Below, piece after piece: positions 45,100 to 57,071 of a stretch of 64,000 nt of DNA (the stretch's first letter is position 1; the number at the start of each line of letters is the position of its first letter). Source of the DNA: Protoeuglena noctilucae (Eukaryota; Chlorophyta; Pedinophyceae; Marsupiomonadales; Marsupiomonadaceae). The stretch is from NCBI GenBank assembly GCA_958009085.1, contig OY253674.1:806001-870000 (forward strand). Direction: 5' to 3'. The notes under the pieces are model-generated. The model saw only the letters and a program-made list of their open reading frames with translations, had not been told where the DNA came from and did no database searches. A program made the translations under genes and the position numbers.

Positions 45100-46974
45100 T
45101 CATGCCCGGCCCGGACTGGTCGTGTACTGGGAGCCCCGCGCCCTGGCGCCCAGCCCCCGCGAGAACGTCCCGGCGTCGCGGCGCGGTCTCTCCGGCCGCT
45201 GCATGACCTCGATGGCCTGCTGCCGCTTGAGCTCCTCTGCTTTCCGGTACAGACCGTCCCAGTCCACGTCAGCGCTGCCCCGGCTCCCCAGCCGCACCCG
45301 CTGCCGGCCCCGAATGATGTCCGCTTGCACATCCTGCGCATGCCGCGGCGCGACGGGCCAGGCTGTGATGGCAGCTCTAACTTCAGGCACACACACCGTC
45401 ACTGAGGCAGCCTGGCAGACGCGCCGCTGTCCGACCCACAGCCAGCGGCAAGCACCGCGCGCGCCCTCACCGTCGGCACCCACGTGAAGTCGAACCTCGC
45501 GGCCGCCTCTGCGGCCGTGGGACCCTCCTCGACGTCCATGGCGCGCTCGGACTGCGGAGTCTCTGGGTGGAACGCCTGCGAGAGGAGAGCCTGCGCCCGA
45601 TCCACGTCGCCCTGACCCAGCAGGTCCTCGATCTCCCCCGCGAAGCGCTGCGCGAGGACCCGGAAGCACTGGAACGCAGCCTTGGTCTGATTGAACGTGT
45701 GCCGCCTGCGGGCGACGATGCCACTCGTGAGTCACAAAACCCGTGCTCCTGTGAGTTTGCCTGGTACACATGCGACGCAGCCGGGCTGCGTGGCTCCGTT
45801 GCACCCTTGCTCACCGCCGCAAGACCCGCGAGCGGATGTCCTTGATCCCCGCCAGCTCCGCCATATACTTGGTGTACTGATTGCATCTGTAGCCCCGTTG
45901 GTCCAGCGACGGCCACATCTTGACGATGCACGCGCCGACCTGGGCCTCCACCGGCTCCCGGATCGTGTGCAGCATGAACTTGGGCACCTTGACCGTGTTG
46001 CGCTGCGCCCGGCGGTAGGCCCGGTCCAGGGCCTTCGGCGCCTCCGTTCCCGCGCCGTAGCCGAGACCGACGGTGTTGAGGCCGTCGCCCGTGATGACCA
46101 TCACCCCCAGGCGGTTGGCGACCCCGCCCGGCGTCATGTGCGCGGAGCGGTTCCAGCCCACGATGTACACTTTGGAGCGGCGCTTGGTGCCCGACTCAGA
46201 CTCAAGGGGGATGGGTTGGATGAACTGCCTGCGCAGGAGCCAGGCCCAGGACCGGGTTTGCTCTTGCCATCGGGGATGCCACAGTGTGCATGACGGCGTG
46301 CGCGTCTTCGGCGCGGCGATCCGCAGCGACCTCGCCTGTCCATCAAAAAGCGTCGGAGGCGCTTCCGGCGCTGCGAGTCGTTCGGGATGGCCAGAATCGC
46401 CTGCAGGGCCTTGCGGTCGCCTTCCAGGGCCTCTTCCGCTGTCGTGTCCTGGGCCACGTCCCCCGGCAGCCGTGCACGCCATTCTAGCCGGGGGTCCATG
46501 CCACGGATCTCCGGCCGTTGCACGAACGGGTTGAGCGGGTCCGACTGCAGCCGCCACGAAAGGGATGGATCCAGCCCGCGGGCGCCAGGCAGCGACGCGC
46601 GCGACGCGGACGCGCTGAGCACGCACCTGTGATATCTTGCGCGCATACTGGAGCGCCCAGTCCTCCTCCAAAATGGTCCCCGGAGCCAGAGACTTGTCGT
46701 CCTTGGGCGGCCTCTTGGTCGGCTTCCCCTCCGTCGCGAAAGGCCTGCTTGAGGCCCACATCAATGACGGATGAGTCTGAGAACTCTTGAAGCAATTCGA
46801 CGCGGCCGCATCGCGCACGTGCAGGGCGCTGGCCCACCTTGCAGACCCCGCCCCCCGCAGCAGGGGCCCTGGCCACCCTGATGCGCCGATCCGGCCGAAC
46901 GAAGACGTGGATGCCGTGAGGGAGGAAGTGACCCGCGACAGGGACAGCGCCAGCCGGAGCCTGTCCGCGGCCAT
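45100..46974 (-). CDS. Mitochondrial small-subunit ribosomal protein uS5m
   Basis: The ATG at 46972-46974 begins an import presequence (MAADRLRLALSLSRVTSSLT) without acids and rich in Ser, Arg and Leu. Intermediate exons carry DKSLAPGTILEEDWALQYAR, NPFVQRPEIRGMDPRLEWR and LEGDRKALQAILAIPNDSQR. The S5 fold is the exon at about 45815-46230: KVYIVGWNRSAHMTPGGVAN, LGVMVITGDGLNTVGLGYGA and KALDRAYRRAQRNTVKVPKF. Then AGIKDIRSRVLR corresponds to the conserved S5 C-terminal block. A further extension of about 130 residues, coded by the last exons (FQCFRVLAQRFAGEIEDLLG and DVDWDGLYRKAEELKRQQAI), goes beyond bacterial S5. The stop is at 45100-45102. The gene converges with HYLS1 across 88 bp. Confidence 0.85.
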
Positions 46975-47473
46975 GGTCGCCACCCCCCCGGTTCTCTTCG
47001 CCCGCTCGCTGCCGACCACAGACGACGACGCGATGCGAAACGCACCACCCCCACACCTTGCCAGGAGAACATGCACGACTTCTGGGCAGGAAACCCTCGC
47101 TTTGCGGCCGAAATGAGCGCCTGACATGTGTCAGAGGGTAAATGCGCTGCCGTCTCGCATTCCCCCGCCTTTGAACGCCTTGCTCGGCATAACGGTGGCG
47201 TGAGTTGTGTGGAGATACCATCGCCGGGGCCCGATTTGTCGCAGGTGGCGCGGGAGGGTGGAATCGAGCGCCGGCCCTTTCGAGGGCGTCCCTGAGCACA
47301 GCGCCAATCGGAGGGTGTCTCATTAGCTGCGTTTAGGGTTACCCACATCGCTCCAGCGCGCTGTGGATTGCCGTCGAGGCGCGGGCAGCCCGGAGCAGCT
47401 CCCGCCTCGCCCCTTGCGCCGCCGGCGCGGCGTGGCCTGACGCGGCCCGCAAGCCCAGGGGGTTTCGGGAGCC
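46975..47473. promoter_or_regulatory. Divergent promoter region of uS5m and importin-7/8
   Basis: About 500 bp between divergent starts. It contains tttagggtt at 47332-47340, which on the minus strand reads as a plant telo-box (AACCCTAAA). Telo-boxes are common upstream of plant ribosomal-protein genes, and this one sits about 360 bp upstream of the uS5m start. No other element is recognised. Confidence 0.45.
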
Positions 47474-50400
47474 ATGGACCTGCGGGAGCTGGTGCATGCC
47501 CTTCAGGGCACCATGCATCCCGAGGAGGGCATCAGGAAGGCCGCGGAGGCAGCCCTCTCCAAGGTGCCGCGCCGTCGCGCGAAAAGATCCGGCGGCGTCC
47601 CTTGAATTGTCTGCCCTCGCACGGATTGCAGCTCACTCGCATGCGCCGCGGGCCTGCCGCCGTCCCTGCTGGCGGCCCTAGCCACGGCGCCCGTCTGCTG
47701 TCGTTCTACGCCTCGCCCCTCCCTCGCCGCGCAGGCCAGTTCGCTCCCCGGCTTCGTGTCTGGTCTGCTTCAGCTAACCGTGATGCCCGACACGTCCCTG
47801 GACGTGCGACAGATGGCCTCCATTCAGCTGAAAAACACCGTCATCCGGCACTGGGTGAGGAGCCCGCAGCTTAGGGCCGCCGCCATCGCGACATGGGCCC
47901 AGAGCATCGAGGAGATGACCTGCGCTAGGTGGCGACGCCAGACGCCTCCGGCTGGCCGCAGGAGATCCACAGCGACGGGACAAGCGAGCTGCCCGACGCA
48001 GACCGCGCGACGGTGCGTGCCAACATCATCCCCTGCATCATCCAGTCTCCGCACCTGGTCCGGGCACAGGTGACGTGGCCCATCGCAGGAGTTTGCTGCG
48101 CGCGCCGGCACTCTCTGCCCCAGCTCTCCTGCCTGAGGTCGAATCGCGTGACCCCAGCGTTGGACCCGCAGCTGGTTGAGACGGCGAGGGAGGTCATCAA
48201 CGAGGACTATCCTGGCCGATGGCCGGAGCTGTTGGACGTGATCGACGGGCACCTGAGCAGCGGAGACCAGGGCACCGTCCACGGCGTGCTGTTCGCGTGC
48301 CGCCTGCTGTGCCGGCGGTACGAGTTCAAGGATGAGGAGGAGAGGAGGTGCGCATGTGACACAGACGCATCCACGACTCATTCCTCCCTCGCTCGCGCTT
48401 CCCTCGATCCCTCGCTACCCTCGCGTTGCCTCACGCAAGCCCTGCGGCCTGACCCCCCCTTACTCCGACCCCACCCTCAGTGGCCTGGACGAAGTCGTTG
48501 CTCGCATCTTCCCCAAGCTACTCCTGCTCCTGCGGGAGCTCCTCTCCCAGCCCTGGGCCGCCCTGGCCCAGGCGGACATGATCAAGCTGGTCCTCAAGTC
48601 CTTCTGGAGCGCCAACTACCTGCACGTGCCCAAGCCCCTCGTGGATGCGAGCGTCTTCCTCCCCTGGCTGGAGTCGATCGTGGCTGTGATCCAGCACCCG
48701 GTGCCAGAGGGCCAGCCGGAGGACCTGGACGAACGGAAGCGGTGGTCATGGTGGAAAGTCAAGAAGTGGGCCATGCACATCGCGGGGCGATTGATCAGCA
48801 GGCTCGGGGACCAGGTGGGTGTCGGTGGGTTTGTGAGGACGGGCGTATGCGCCAGGCCAGACATGCAGGACGCCTGCGGTCCTCACCCTCACATAGCTGC
48901 ACCCGAGAGGTCCTCGCAGCGTTTGATTCGCACCTGTCCCTCGTTACCTCCGGGGGAGATGGCCCGCGATGGCCTCTGCATGACACCTTGCCGTTCTGAC
49001 ACATCTCCCTGACACCGCCGCCCCCGCAGTCTTCGCTGACTCAGGAGGAGGACCAGGCGGCTTCGGCGCTCTTCCTGGGCCAGTGCATCCTGCCCCTGAC
49101 TCAGGTGTACCTTCAGATCGCCTCGGAGCTGTCCCGTGGCACCTACATGCACCCCCGCTGCATCAGCCAGGCCATCACGTACCTGTCGGAGGCTGCCATC
49201 GTGCCCCAGTCCTACGAGGTCATGAAGCCCCACATGGAGTCGCTCGTGCTCCACGTCGTCTTCCCTCTCCTGTGCTTCTCGGATGAGGACCGGCAGCTGT
49301 GGGAGGAGGACCCCCAGGAGTACGTCAGGAAGGGGTACGACGTCATTGAAGACCTCTACTCGGAGAAGAACGCAGCCACGGTGTTCCTGGTGAGAGGTTG
49401 GAGGAGCTGTGATGGAACTGCGACTCTCACTCACTCGCTGGGGCTGTCAAGGCGACTCCTCCAAACAGGGACGGGGACCGGCAGTGTGTGTACAGGCTAG
49501 GCGGCGTGAGAGCCGTGATGCTTGCCGATGCCGTCTCTAAGCTGCGCATCGCCCTCCGTGGCATAGGAGCCCGTGAAGCTTGCCGATGCCGTCTCTAAGC
49601 AGCTGCGCGTGACCCCTGGGCTGGTCCGCAGATCGAGGTGGCGGAGAAGCGCCCCAAGGCGCACCTGGGGATGATCCTGGGCCACGTGGCACGCGTCTTC
49701 GGGGAATTCACCGCGGCGGGGTCGGGCGCGACGGAGGCGCAGGCGCGGCGGATGGACGGGGCGCTGCTGGCGGTGGGGGCGCTGGCGACTGTGCTGCGGA
49801 AGAAGAAGGCATACAAGGGCAGCATCGAGCCCATGATCCTGCAGCACGTCATGCCGTGCTTCCAAAATCCCCACGGCTTCCTCCGGTGCGCGCGCGGGAC
49901 TGGGTCTGAGGGGCTCAGCAGGACTGACACCCACGCCGCCACTTGGTGTTTTGTCGAACAACCACCACCTGCCCCCCTCCGCGCGCAGGGCCAAGGCGTG
50001 CTGGGTGGCCCACAGCTTTGCGGACGTGAGGTTCCGCGACGGCCGCGGCAAGGGGCCCACCTTCTCCGCGCTGTGCGAGAACGTCATGCGGTGCCTGGGG
50101 GACCCCGAGATGCCCGTCCGGGTGGACGCGTGCATCGCCCTCAGCGACTTCGTCGAGTGCATCGAGGACGTCCGCGTGCTGCACCCCATCCTCCCGCAGC
50201 TCCTGCAGGCGAGGATGCATGCTCGTGGCACACTGCACCTGGCCACCTGTGCTGCCCCACTGCGCTATGGGTCCTGCCTCTTCGCCCCCGCGCAACCCCG
50301 CGCCTGCGTTCCCGCAGTCGATCTTCGCGCTGATGGCCGAGGTGGAGCACGAGGAGTTGGTAACGACCCTTGAAACGATCGTGGAGCGCTTGGGATCCGC

Positions 50401-52666
50401 CATCGCGCCTTACGCCGTCGACCTGTCCCGGCAACTCTGCGAGGCCCTGGCCAAGTTAGTCTCCGCGGACGACGACGAGAACGAGGCCGGGATCATGGTG
50501 AGCAGCTTGCCTGTCACATTTGCCATCCCACCAGTGCCAGTCGCGTGCCGGTCTCGCTCACACAGCCACAGACCGACACGTCGTGGCGTCGCTCTCTTGC
50601 ATCGTGCGCACTCCGCTGCTCTGCTGCCGGCCTGGCCAGGACGCCTCGCGCTGCTCCACCCCTCGTAGGCGGCCTATGGGTGCGTGAGGGCCATGTCGAC
50701 TGTGGTGGATGCCGTGTCTGACCTGCCTGAGCTCATACCTCAGCTGGAGGAGGTCTTCTTCCCCGTCCTCAAGACCATGCTTTCCGGTGTTCACGGGTGA
50801 GAGCGAGACGCGGCCATTGCTCACGGATGATTACGGTGACGTGACCACGTGTTGCTGTTCGGATGTGTGCGGTCGTCACTGCAGGTCCGCGCTGAGCCCT
50901 GCGCCGCTCTTAACTCCCGCGCCTGCCCCTGCTTGTCTCGTTTCGATGCAGGGACGACTTGATGGAGGAGGTCCTGGAGCTGCTGTCGTACCTCACCTTC
51001 TACAGCACGACCCTGTCGCCGCGCATGTGGGAGCTGTGGCCGATCCTCCTGGACGTCCTGCTCAAGATATCCGTGGACTACTTCAACCGCGTGTTGCCGT
51101 GCCTCGACAACTTCATCAGCAAGGGCAAGGAGGCCTTCTTGTCCAACCCTTACTACCTCTCGTCCACGCACGACCTGGCGCGGTGGGCATTGGAGAACGA
51201 CGACTTCGACGAGTCCACAGCGAAGAACGCGGGTGAGCGTAGTATTTTACAGGGGCGTTGTTGACGTTAAAACATGGGCTGCCCTCGGCTAGAGTGCAGT
51301 GTTGGTATCGGGTCAGCAGTTGTCCGGGTGCCCCTGCCCTGCGACCAAAGCCCCACCGCACCTTTCTCCTCTTTCCGCCCCTCGCAGCAAAGCTCCTGGA
51401 GGCCGTGCTGCAGCAGTGCCGGGGCCACGTGAACAGCTCCGTGGGCCCCTTCCTGCGCATGGTCTACGCGCGACTGCAGAAGCCCTTCCAGCAGGCGTCC
51501 TTCCAGGACTCCCTCATGCTCGTCGTGTTCAACGCGCTCTACTACGACCCCGCCCTGACCCTGCGGGAGCTCGAGGGTATGGGCGCCCTGGGCCCGGTCT
51601 TCACGATGGCCGCCGCGATGGTCCGCGCGAGGAAGTCCAAGAGGCCCAACCGGCCCCAGCACTTCCGCGACGAGTACTCCAAGAAGGTCGTGTGCCTTGG
51701 GCTGACAGGTGGGTCCGCAGACGGGCGCGTGCTTGGGCCTGGGGTGGGTCGTGCTTAGGGATGACATGCGAGAGGAGTGAGAGCAAGTAGATGTCGCAGT
51801 GGGTGCATCATTGTTGCTCTAAGATGGTAACAACAGTTGGTAACAACCCACCAGGGTGCTTTTGCGTGCGACAGCAGTCACCGTCTGTGCTCCCCCCGCA
51901 GCGCTGATGACTGTGGACGACGCGAGCCTGCCGGCTGCGATTGGGGGCAGCGCCAGCTTGGGCGTGGCGTTCGAGATGCTTCTGCAGTTGCTGGGGTTCC
52001 TGAAGGACGACATGGAGAGGGCACGGCTGGAGGAAGAGGCGAGTGGTCCTGTGGGAGCCGCCCGCTGCGCACGCGCTGTGCCCGCGCTGTGCCGGGTGGC
52101 TGCAGAGGGATTCGTTGCAGAGGGTTTGGCTAGCATGCGATGTCCAAGCCGGCACCGTCGACTTGGCCGTGCTTGAGGGGCTGAGGTCGGTCCGCTGCCG
52201 CCGCTTGCAGGCCAGCTCGGGCAGCGGCAGCGATGGGGACGACGACGAGGACCTCGACGATGGGTACGGGGAAGAGGATGGAGCGTTAGGGGAGGACGTG
52301 GAGGTGCAGGACGTGCAGTTGAGCAAGCTGGTGCGGCGGCTGCAGGGTGGCGACCAGGGGAGCAACAGCGACGACACGAGCGATTGGGAGTGGGAGGAGG
52401 AGGCCGAGGTGTTCAGCTGTCCGCTGGACGACATCGACGCCTTCGTGCAGCTGGCGGACTGCATGGAGGCCATGCGGGGGCTGCACCCTGCGCGGTTCGA
52501 GGCCCTGACTGGCAAGCCGGAGCTGCAGGGGGCGCTGCAGGAGGTGTCGTTGTACGCGGACAAACGCCGGCAGGAGATCGCGGCGGAGAAGGCCGCAGAG
52601 CAGGAGGAGGAGGCCAAGAAGCAAGCGAAGAGGATGGCGGGGCAGATGCCGCCCGCGGGCCAGTGA
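47474..52666 (+). CDS. Importin-7/8 (SAD2-like) nuclear import receptor
   Basis: A karyopherin-beta of the importin-7/8/Nmd5 group, which carries ribosomal proteins, histones and signalling proteins through the nuclear pore. The ATG at 47474 gives MDLRELVHALQGTMHPEEG, the importin N-terminal HEAT repeat. Then VRQMASIQLKNTVIRHW and DRATVRANIIPCII follow. The next exon has ETAREVINEDYPGRWPELLD and GVLFACRLLCRRYEFKDEEE. The signature segment WWKVKKWAMHIAGRLISRLG follows, then VFPLLCFSDEDRQLWEEDPQ and EYVRKGYDVIEDLYSEKNAA, typical of importin-7. Later exons carry YKGSIEPMILQHVMPCFQNP and RAKACWVAHSFADVRF. The C-terminus is the usual acidic stretch (SDGDDDEDLDDGYGEEDG) and then a Lys/Glu/Ala helix ending at 52664-52666. 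There are at least a dozen introns. Confidence 0.92.
49520..49600. repeat. Intronic 23-bp perfect direct repeat
   Basis: The segment starting gcttgccgatgccgtctcta occurs at 49520-49542 and again, unchanged, at 49578-49600. It is inside an importin-7/8 intron whose acceptor is at about 49631. Flanking bases (gtga before, ctgcgc after) are also partly shared, so a block of about 58 bp was probably duplicated locally. Confidence 0.85.
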
Positions 52667-52973
52667 CGTCACTTGCGCGGCGCGAGCCGCGGCAACCCTA
52701 GCAGCTTCGTGGCAGCGGACCCTTACGTTTGAAGCAGAGAGGTAGCTGGGGCATGAGTCGATTCATGCGTGTCGTGAGAACGTGGTGTCAGGCGTGGGTT
52801 TTGGAGGGCTTTCCCTCAAGGACAGCCCACTAGTCTCTTCTGCCGGCTGTGCATCGGGCTTGGACAATTCGGCCCGCTTGCTCAGCCAGCGTCGGGGCCG
52901 CCAGGGCTTGCCTGGAGGCGTCCGCGACCACCTGAGCGCTGCCGCGCCTGTCACTGGGAGCCGTGGGGACAAC
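52667..52973. promoter_or_regulatory. Intergenic region upstream of CWC25
   Basis: About 305 bp between tandem plus-strand genes, expected to hold the importin 3' UTR and the CWC25 promoter. No specific motif is recognised. Confidence 0.35.
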
Positions 52974-55158
52974 ATGGGTGGCGGGCTCGGCTTCCTTATG
53001 AAAAAGACATGGCACCCTGCCCGGATTCAGAATGTCGAGCAGGCGAGCAGCGTTGCACGAAGCGTTCGAGCTCTTCGATGACGCACGGCTCGCTTGGGCC
53101 GCGGTCGTGCCTCGCGGCCTTTTCATGCAGTAGTGAAGGCCGTCTTCTGTTCGCTCGCAAGCATTTCTGCGAGCCGGCTGCCTTGGCCAAGGTGAAACGG
53201 CTGGGGCGGGTTGTGGACGAGCCGGCGCACAGACGACTGCGCTCTGCCCGGGGCTTGCAGGTGTGGAAGAAGGAGCAGGAGAAGGAGAAGGAGGAGCGCA
53301 AGCTGGAGGAGCTGCGCAAGCAGATCCAGGAGGAACGCGACCGAGATGCGCTGCTGCAGCAGGCAGAGCAGGGCGGCCACCTTGAGCGCACTGCCCGCCT
53401 CGACTGGATGTACATGGGAGGCATGCAGGGCCAGGCAGCGGCCCAGCAGCGCGAGGCGGAGGAGGCGCGCAAGGAGGTGAGCGCAGGGGGCCGGCGCGTT
53501 CTCTTCGCGCCTCCATTGGCTGCGCGGCAAGCTTACATCTCTTCTGTTGTCTATATACGATCGCAGGAGCAACGCGCACCTCTGACCCACACGGAGGCGC
53601 CGGGCAAGGGGTCGCTGCCGACGCTGCCGTCCTTCTACACGGCTGCGACGCCCGCGGCCCAGAACGAGATGTGGCAGCGGATGACGAACGATCCTTTGGT
53701 GGCTATCAAGCAGCAGGAGAAGGCGGCCCTCGAGCGGCTGCGCAGCAACCCGGTCGTCATGAACCGCATCAAGGCGGAGGTGGCTGGGGCGCTGAGCCCG
53801 CGGGCGGGGAGCTCCGCGATGGCATCGGAGAAGAAGGAAAAGAAGGAGAAGAAGGCGAGGCAACAGTTGGAGCGTCGCGTGTTTCAGCAGGGCGAGGTTG
53901 AGGGCGGGGTGCAAAGGCAGAGCTGCGTTGCATGACAGGATGGTGTCTTTTGATTCCGTCTGCAGGACAAGAAAGAGAAGAAGGAGAAGAGGGAGAAGAG
54001 AGACAGGGATCATAGGCGCGACAGGAGGGATTCGCCGCCCCCGGAAGGGCGGTCGAGGTCTCCAGCTGGGGAGCCATGGGGGGAGGGGCAGCGGAGGCGG
54101 TCGCGCAGCCGGGACAGGCGGAACGGGGACCAGTGGTGGGTGCCGAGTGGACACAGGGACGGGCACAGGGACGAGCGAAGGGATGGGCAGAGAGATGGGC
54201 ACCGGGATGAGCGGGGAGACGGTTACAGGGATGGTCACAGGGATGGGAGGCGGGATGACCGGCATGATGGGCACAGGGACGGTCACAGGGATGAGAGGCG
54301 GGACGGGCACAGGGATGAGAAGCGGGATGACCGGCATGATGGGCACCGGGACGGGCACAGGGACGGGGACCAGCGCGCTGGAGAGGCTGGCGCGTTATCG
54401 TATGGACTGAACTTCAACCGTGATGTGGGCGACGCGGAGGTTGCGGGGACGGCCGCGCGCGCTGAGGGGACGCGCGTGAGGCTGCAGGAGGCAGAAGAGC
54501 GTGCGAGGAAGGAGGAAGAGGAGCGGCGCGCCGAGGAGGAGAGGAGGAGGCGACGGTGCGGGGGTTGGGCTGCGCGCTCCGTTGCTTGGCTTGTGCGCTG
54601 GCGCGCGTGGCGGCCATGCTGGCACCGGTCTTGCGCTCTTGCCGTCTGTCGCATTTCTTCCATGGTTGCACGCTGTCAATCATGGTACCCTGGTGCGTCG
54701 ACTTTGCAGGGGCCAGTACCGCCCGGGGCAGATGACCGAGGAGGAGCGGGCACGGAGGCTGGCGGAGATGGCGGGGAACGCGGAGGAGCACGAGAGTTCC
54801 CGAACGCGGCGGCTGCGGATGCTCAAGGAGCAGGTGACTCGCGGGCATGGCATCGTGGATGGGGTGCTACGGAGACGCCGTGCTGTTCAGCAGTCGCTAC
54901 CCTCTCCAGGGCAGTGTGGGCCAATGCATGTTCTGTCGATGGTCAGTATGGCTGACCGTCTGTGTTGCGCTTGTGCAGGAGGAGAGGGAGGCAAAGGAGC
55001 TTGAGCGGAGGATGGCGGAGCGCGATCCTCACCACAAGGGTCGTTTCATGGCAGCAGTCGAGAAGGAGGTCTCTGGGACGGGGGCGGGTGGGGGCACGCT
55101 GAGCGATAGGGTGCGAGGGAGGGCCTTCCTCAGTCAGCGGGGGGCCGGCGACGGATGA
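52974..55158 (+). CDS. CWC25: Pre-mRNA splicing factor CWC25
   Basis: CWC25 promotes the first transesterification step in the spliceosome. Exon 1 (52974-53042) gives [20 protein letters not shown] with VEQ. Exon 2 (53261-53476) continues [20 protein letters not shown] and [14 protein letters not shown], completing the Cir_N domain typical of CWC25. The first intron appears to begin GC rather than GT. Exon 3 (from 53567) has [20 protein letters not shown] and [20 protein letters not shown]. The next exon is a Lys/Arg/Asp-rich region with [17 protein letters not shown] and a long run of HRDG/HRDE tandem units. Then come [16 protein letters not shown] and charged coiled coil, and [20 protein letters not shown], the conserved CWC25 C-terminal motif. 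The stop is TGA at 55156-55158. Confidence 0.9.
54146..54375. repeat. Coding tandem repeat, HRDG/HRDE units in CWC25
   Basis: About 230 bp of imperfect repeats built from gggcacagggatgagag-like units of 12-24 bp. They translate as runs of [10 protein letters not shown] and RDDRHDG. The array lies in the RD/RE-rich domain of the splicing factor, where repeat expansion keeps the dipeptide character. Confidence 0.88.
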
Positions 55159-55325
55159 AGTGCTGGGGACGTTGAATGTGCGCATTTCACAAAGGCAGAG
55201 TCGTGGCGTCTATGGTGGAAAGTAACACTGGCAAGCGCTAGAGTACGGCGCTGCTTCGACACGGCCCCGACTGATGGGCGCCGGCGAGAGCGGCCTTCGG
55301 CGGTTTGCTGAGTAGCGGAGGGCTC

Positions 55326-57071
55326 TCAAAGGCCCTCGCTCCGTACCACAAAGCCGACGATAAACGTAGCGAGGAGGGAGAGGGTAAAGGCGCCCGCACC
55401 GAGGGCTTTGCTGGCGGCCGTGTTTTGATCCACAACCACCTGCCGCTCGTCGTCTTCAGCCAGCTGCGAGCATGGATGGGGATGCGAGGGCGTCACGCGC
55501 GGCCTTACTGGAGTGTGGGCCAGTCGACGCAAGTCTCAGCATCCATCAACGGCAGTGACAGGCCTCATCCATCCCAGCGACCCTGGCACCGCGGTGCCTG
55601 AACCCCCACCCCGCCAGGTCTCACGTTGTACAGGTCCATGGCGCCGTCGCTGATGGAGGGCTCGCGAATCACGACGAAGCGCGGGCCCATGGCAAATCCC
55701 AGGAACAGCCCCGCGATGAGGCCGCCGAAGTGGCCCGTGTTGTCGACCTGCAGGCTCGGCACCAGGCCCACCGACAGGCTGGCGACGACGACCATCACAA
55801 TCAGCGTCAACTGAGGGTTGCGGTTCTCGAGCATGGGGTTGCGGAAGAAGTACCCCGCGAGCGCGCCCAGCATCCCAAAGACGGCCCCCGACGCCCCCAG
55901 CGTGACGGTGTCGGTCAGTAGGAAGGCCGCCGTGGCCCCGCTGAGCTGCGAGAGCGTGTAGATGGCCACGAAGACCCACGGGCCCATCACCGCCTCGACC
56001 TCCGGGGCGAGCTGCCACAGAGCGAGGGTGTTGAAGCCCAGGTGCAGGAGGCCCGCGTGCACGAAGCCCGACGTCAGCATCCGCCACAGCTCCCTGCGTA
56101 TGATGCAGAGGCAGCCGTGAGACCGCCGACCCGCGAGATGAGACACCGTGGCATGCGACAAGTCATGGCAGGTCGCTCACCCCCGCAGCACCTCCTTGTT
56201 ATCCTTCGCCAAACCCAGCAAAAAATCATTGGCGACGTCGGCACCGTCTATAAAGGTCTTTGAGATTCCAATCGCATACACGCCCACGACCAACCCGATG
56301 ATGACGTAGGAGAGCGTCGGCTCGGAGAGGGGCAGGTCCACGGGCTCGCCCACCTGCAAGATACAAACGCTCAACACGGGCATGGACCGGCGCGGGCAAC
56401 GCTCTGCTCGCTGCTTGGCCGCCAAGGTCAGGCCCTCCTACGAGGCCCTTGCGAAAGGCGAACGGCGCGGCATTCCAAAGGCGCACGCGCGGCTTGTTCC
56501 GTGCGTCACCTTCGTCAATCTGCCAGTGCGGGCTGTGCTGCGATCCAACAGAAAGGGAAAGCCGCGGTCATCGTCCAGCAGTCCCTGCGTGACGTTGGAC
56601 GCCGTTTTCCGCAGCGGCCGGCCCATGTTTGGCAGGTCCATCCATGACAACGTCACGGACGCTGCGTTTAAAAGGCGTTCCGCCGTCGGGCGCGGGCATC
56701 GCGGCAGGGCGCGCGGCGGGCCGACCAACATGCGCGTGATCGGGTCCCGGCTGCCTCGACAGAGCCCGCCGGCAGAAGGCGCCGTGCTCACCTGTCGTGT
56801 CTGCGACGTTCTTGCTCTTCGCGTCGCTGCTGCTGGCGTCCTCCCCCGGCGCGCCCACGAGGTTGACGATGGTCGAGATGGTCGGGGACGGAGAAGGCGG
56901 TTTCTCAGGTTTCTCAGGCTCGGCACGGGCGCGCCCGGCAAAGCGTGGTCGCATCGGCTGATAGCTCGGCGTGGCGACGCCGGAGAGCGGCGGGGCGAAG
57001 TATAGAAGGGGGGGCGCCTGGACCGTCCGCGAGGCGGCATGCTGGGCCCCGAGGGCCGGCCCGATTCGCAT
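55326..57071 (-). CDS. Plastid rhomboid-family intramembrane serine protease
   Basis: The ATG at 57069-57071 starts a transit-like peptide (MRIGPALGAQHAASRTVQAP) running on to a Pro/Ser/Glu-rich linker. The next exon gives SYVIIGLVVGVYAIGISKTF, the first helix. The rhomboid core exon (about 55610-56110) has ELWRMLTSGFVHAGLLHLGF, the catalytic Ser motif LGASGAVFGMLGALAGYFF, and the catalytic His in NTGHFGGLIAGLFLGFAMG. The last exon adds a C-terminal helix (AGAFTLSLLATFIVGFVVRS), with stop at 55326-55328. Both catalytic residues are intact. It resembles plant plastid RBL10/RBL11-type rhomboids, which act in the envelope. The substrate is unknown. Confidence 0.88.
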
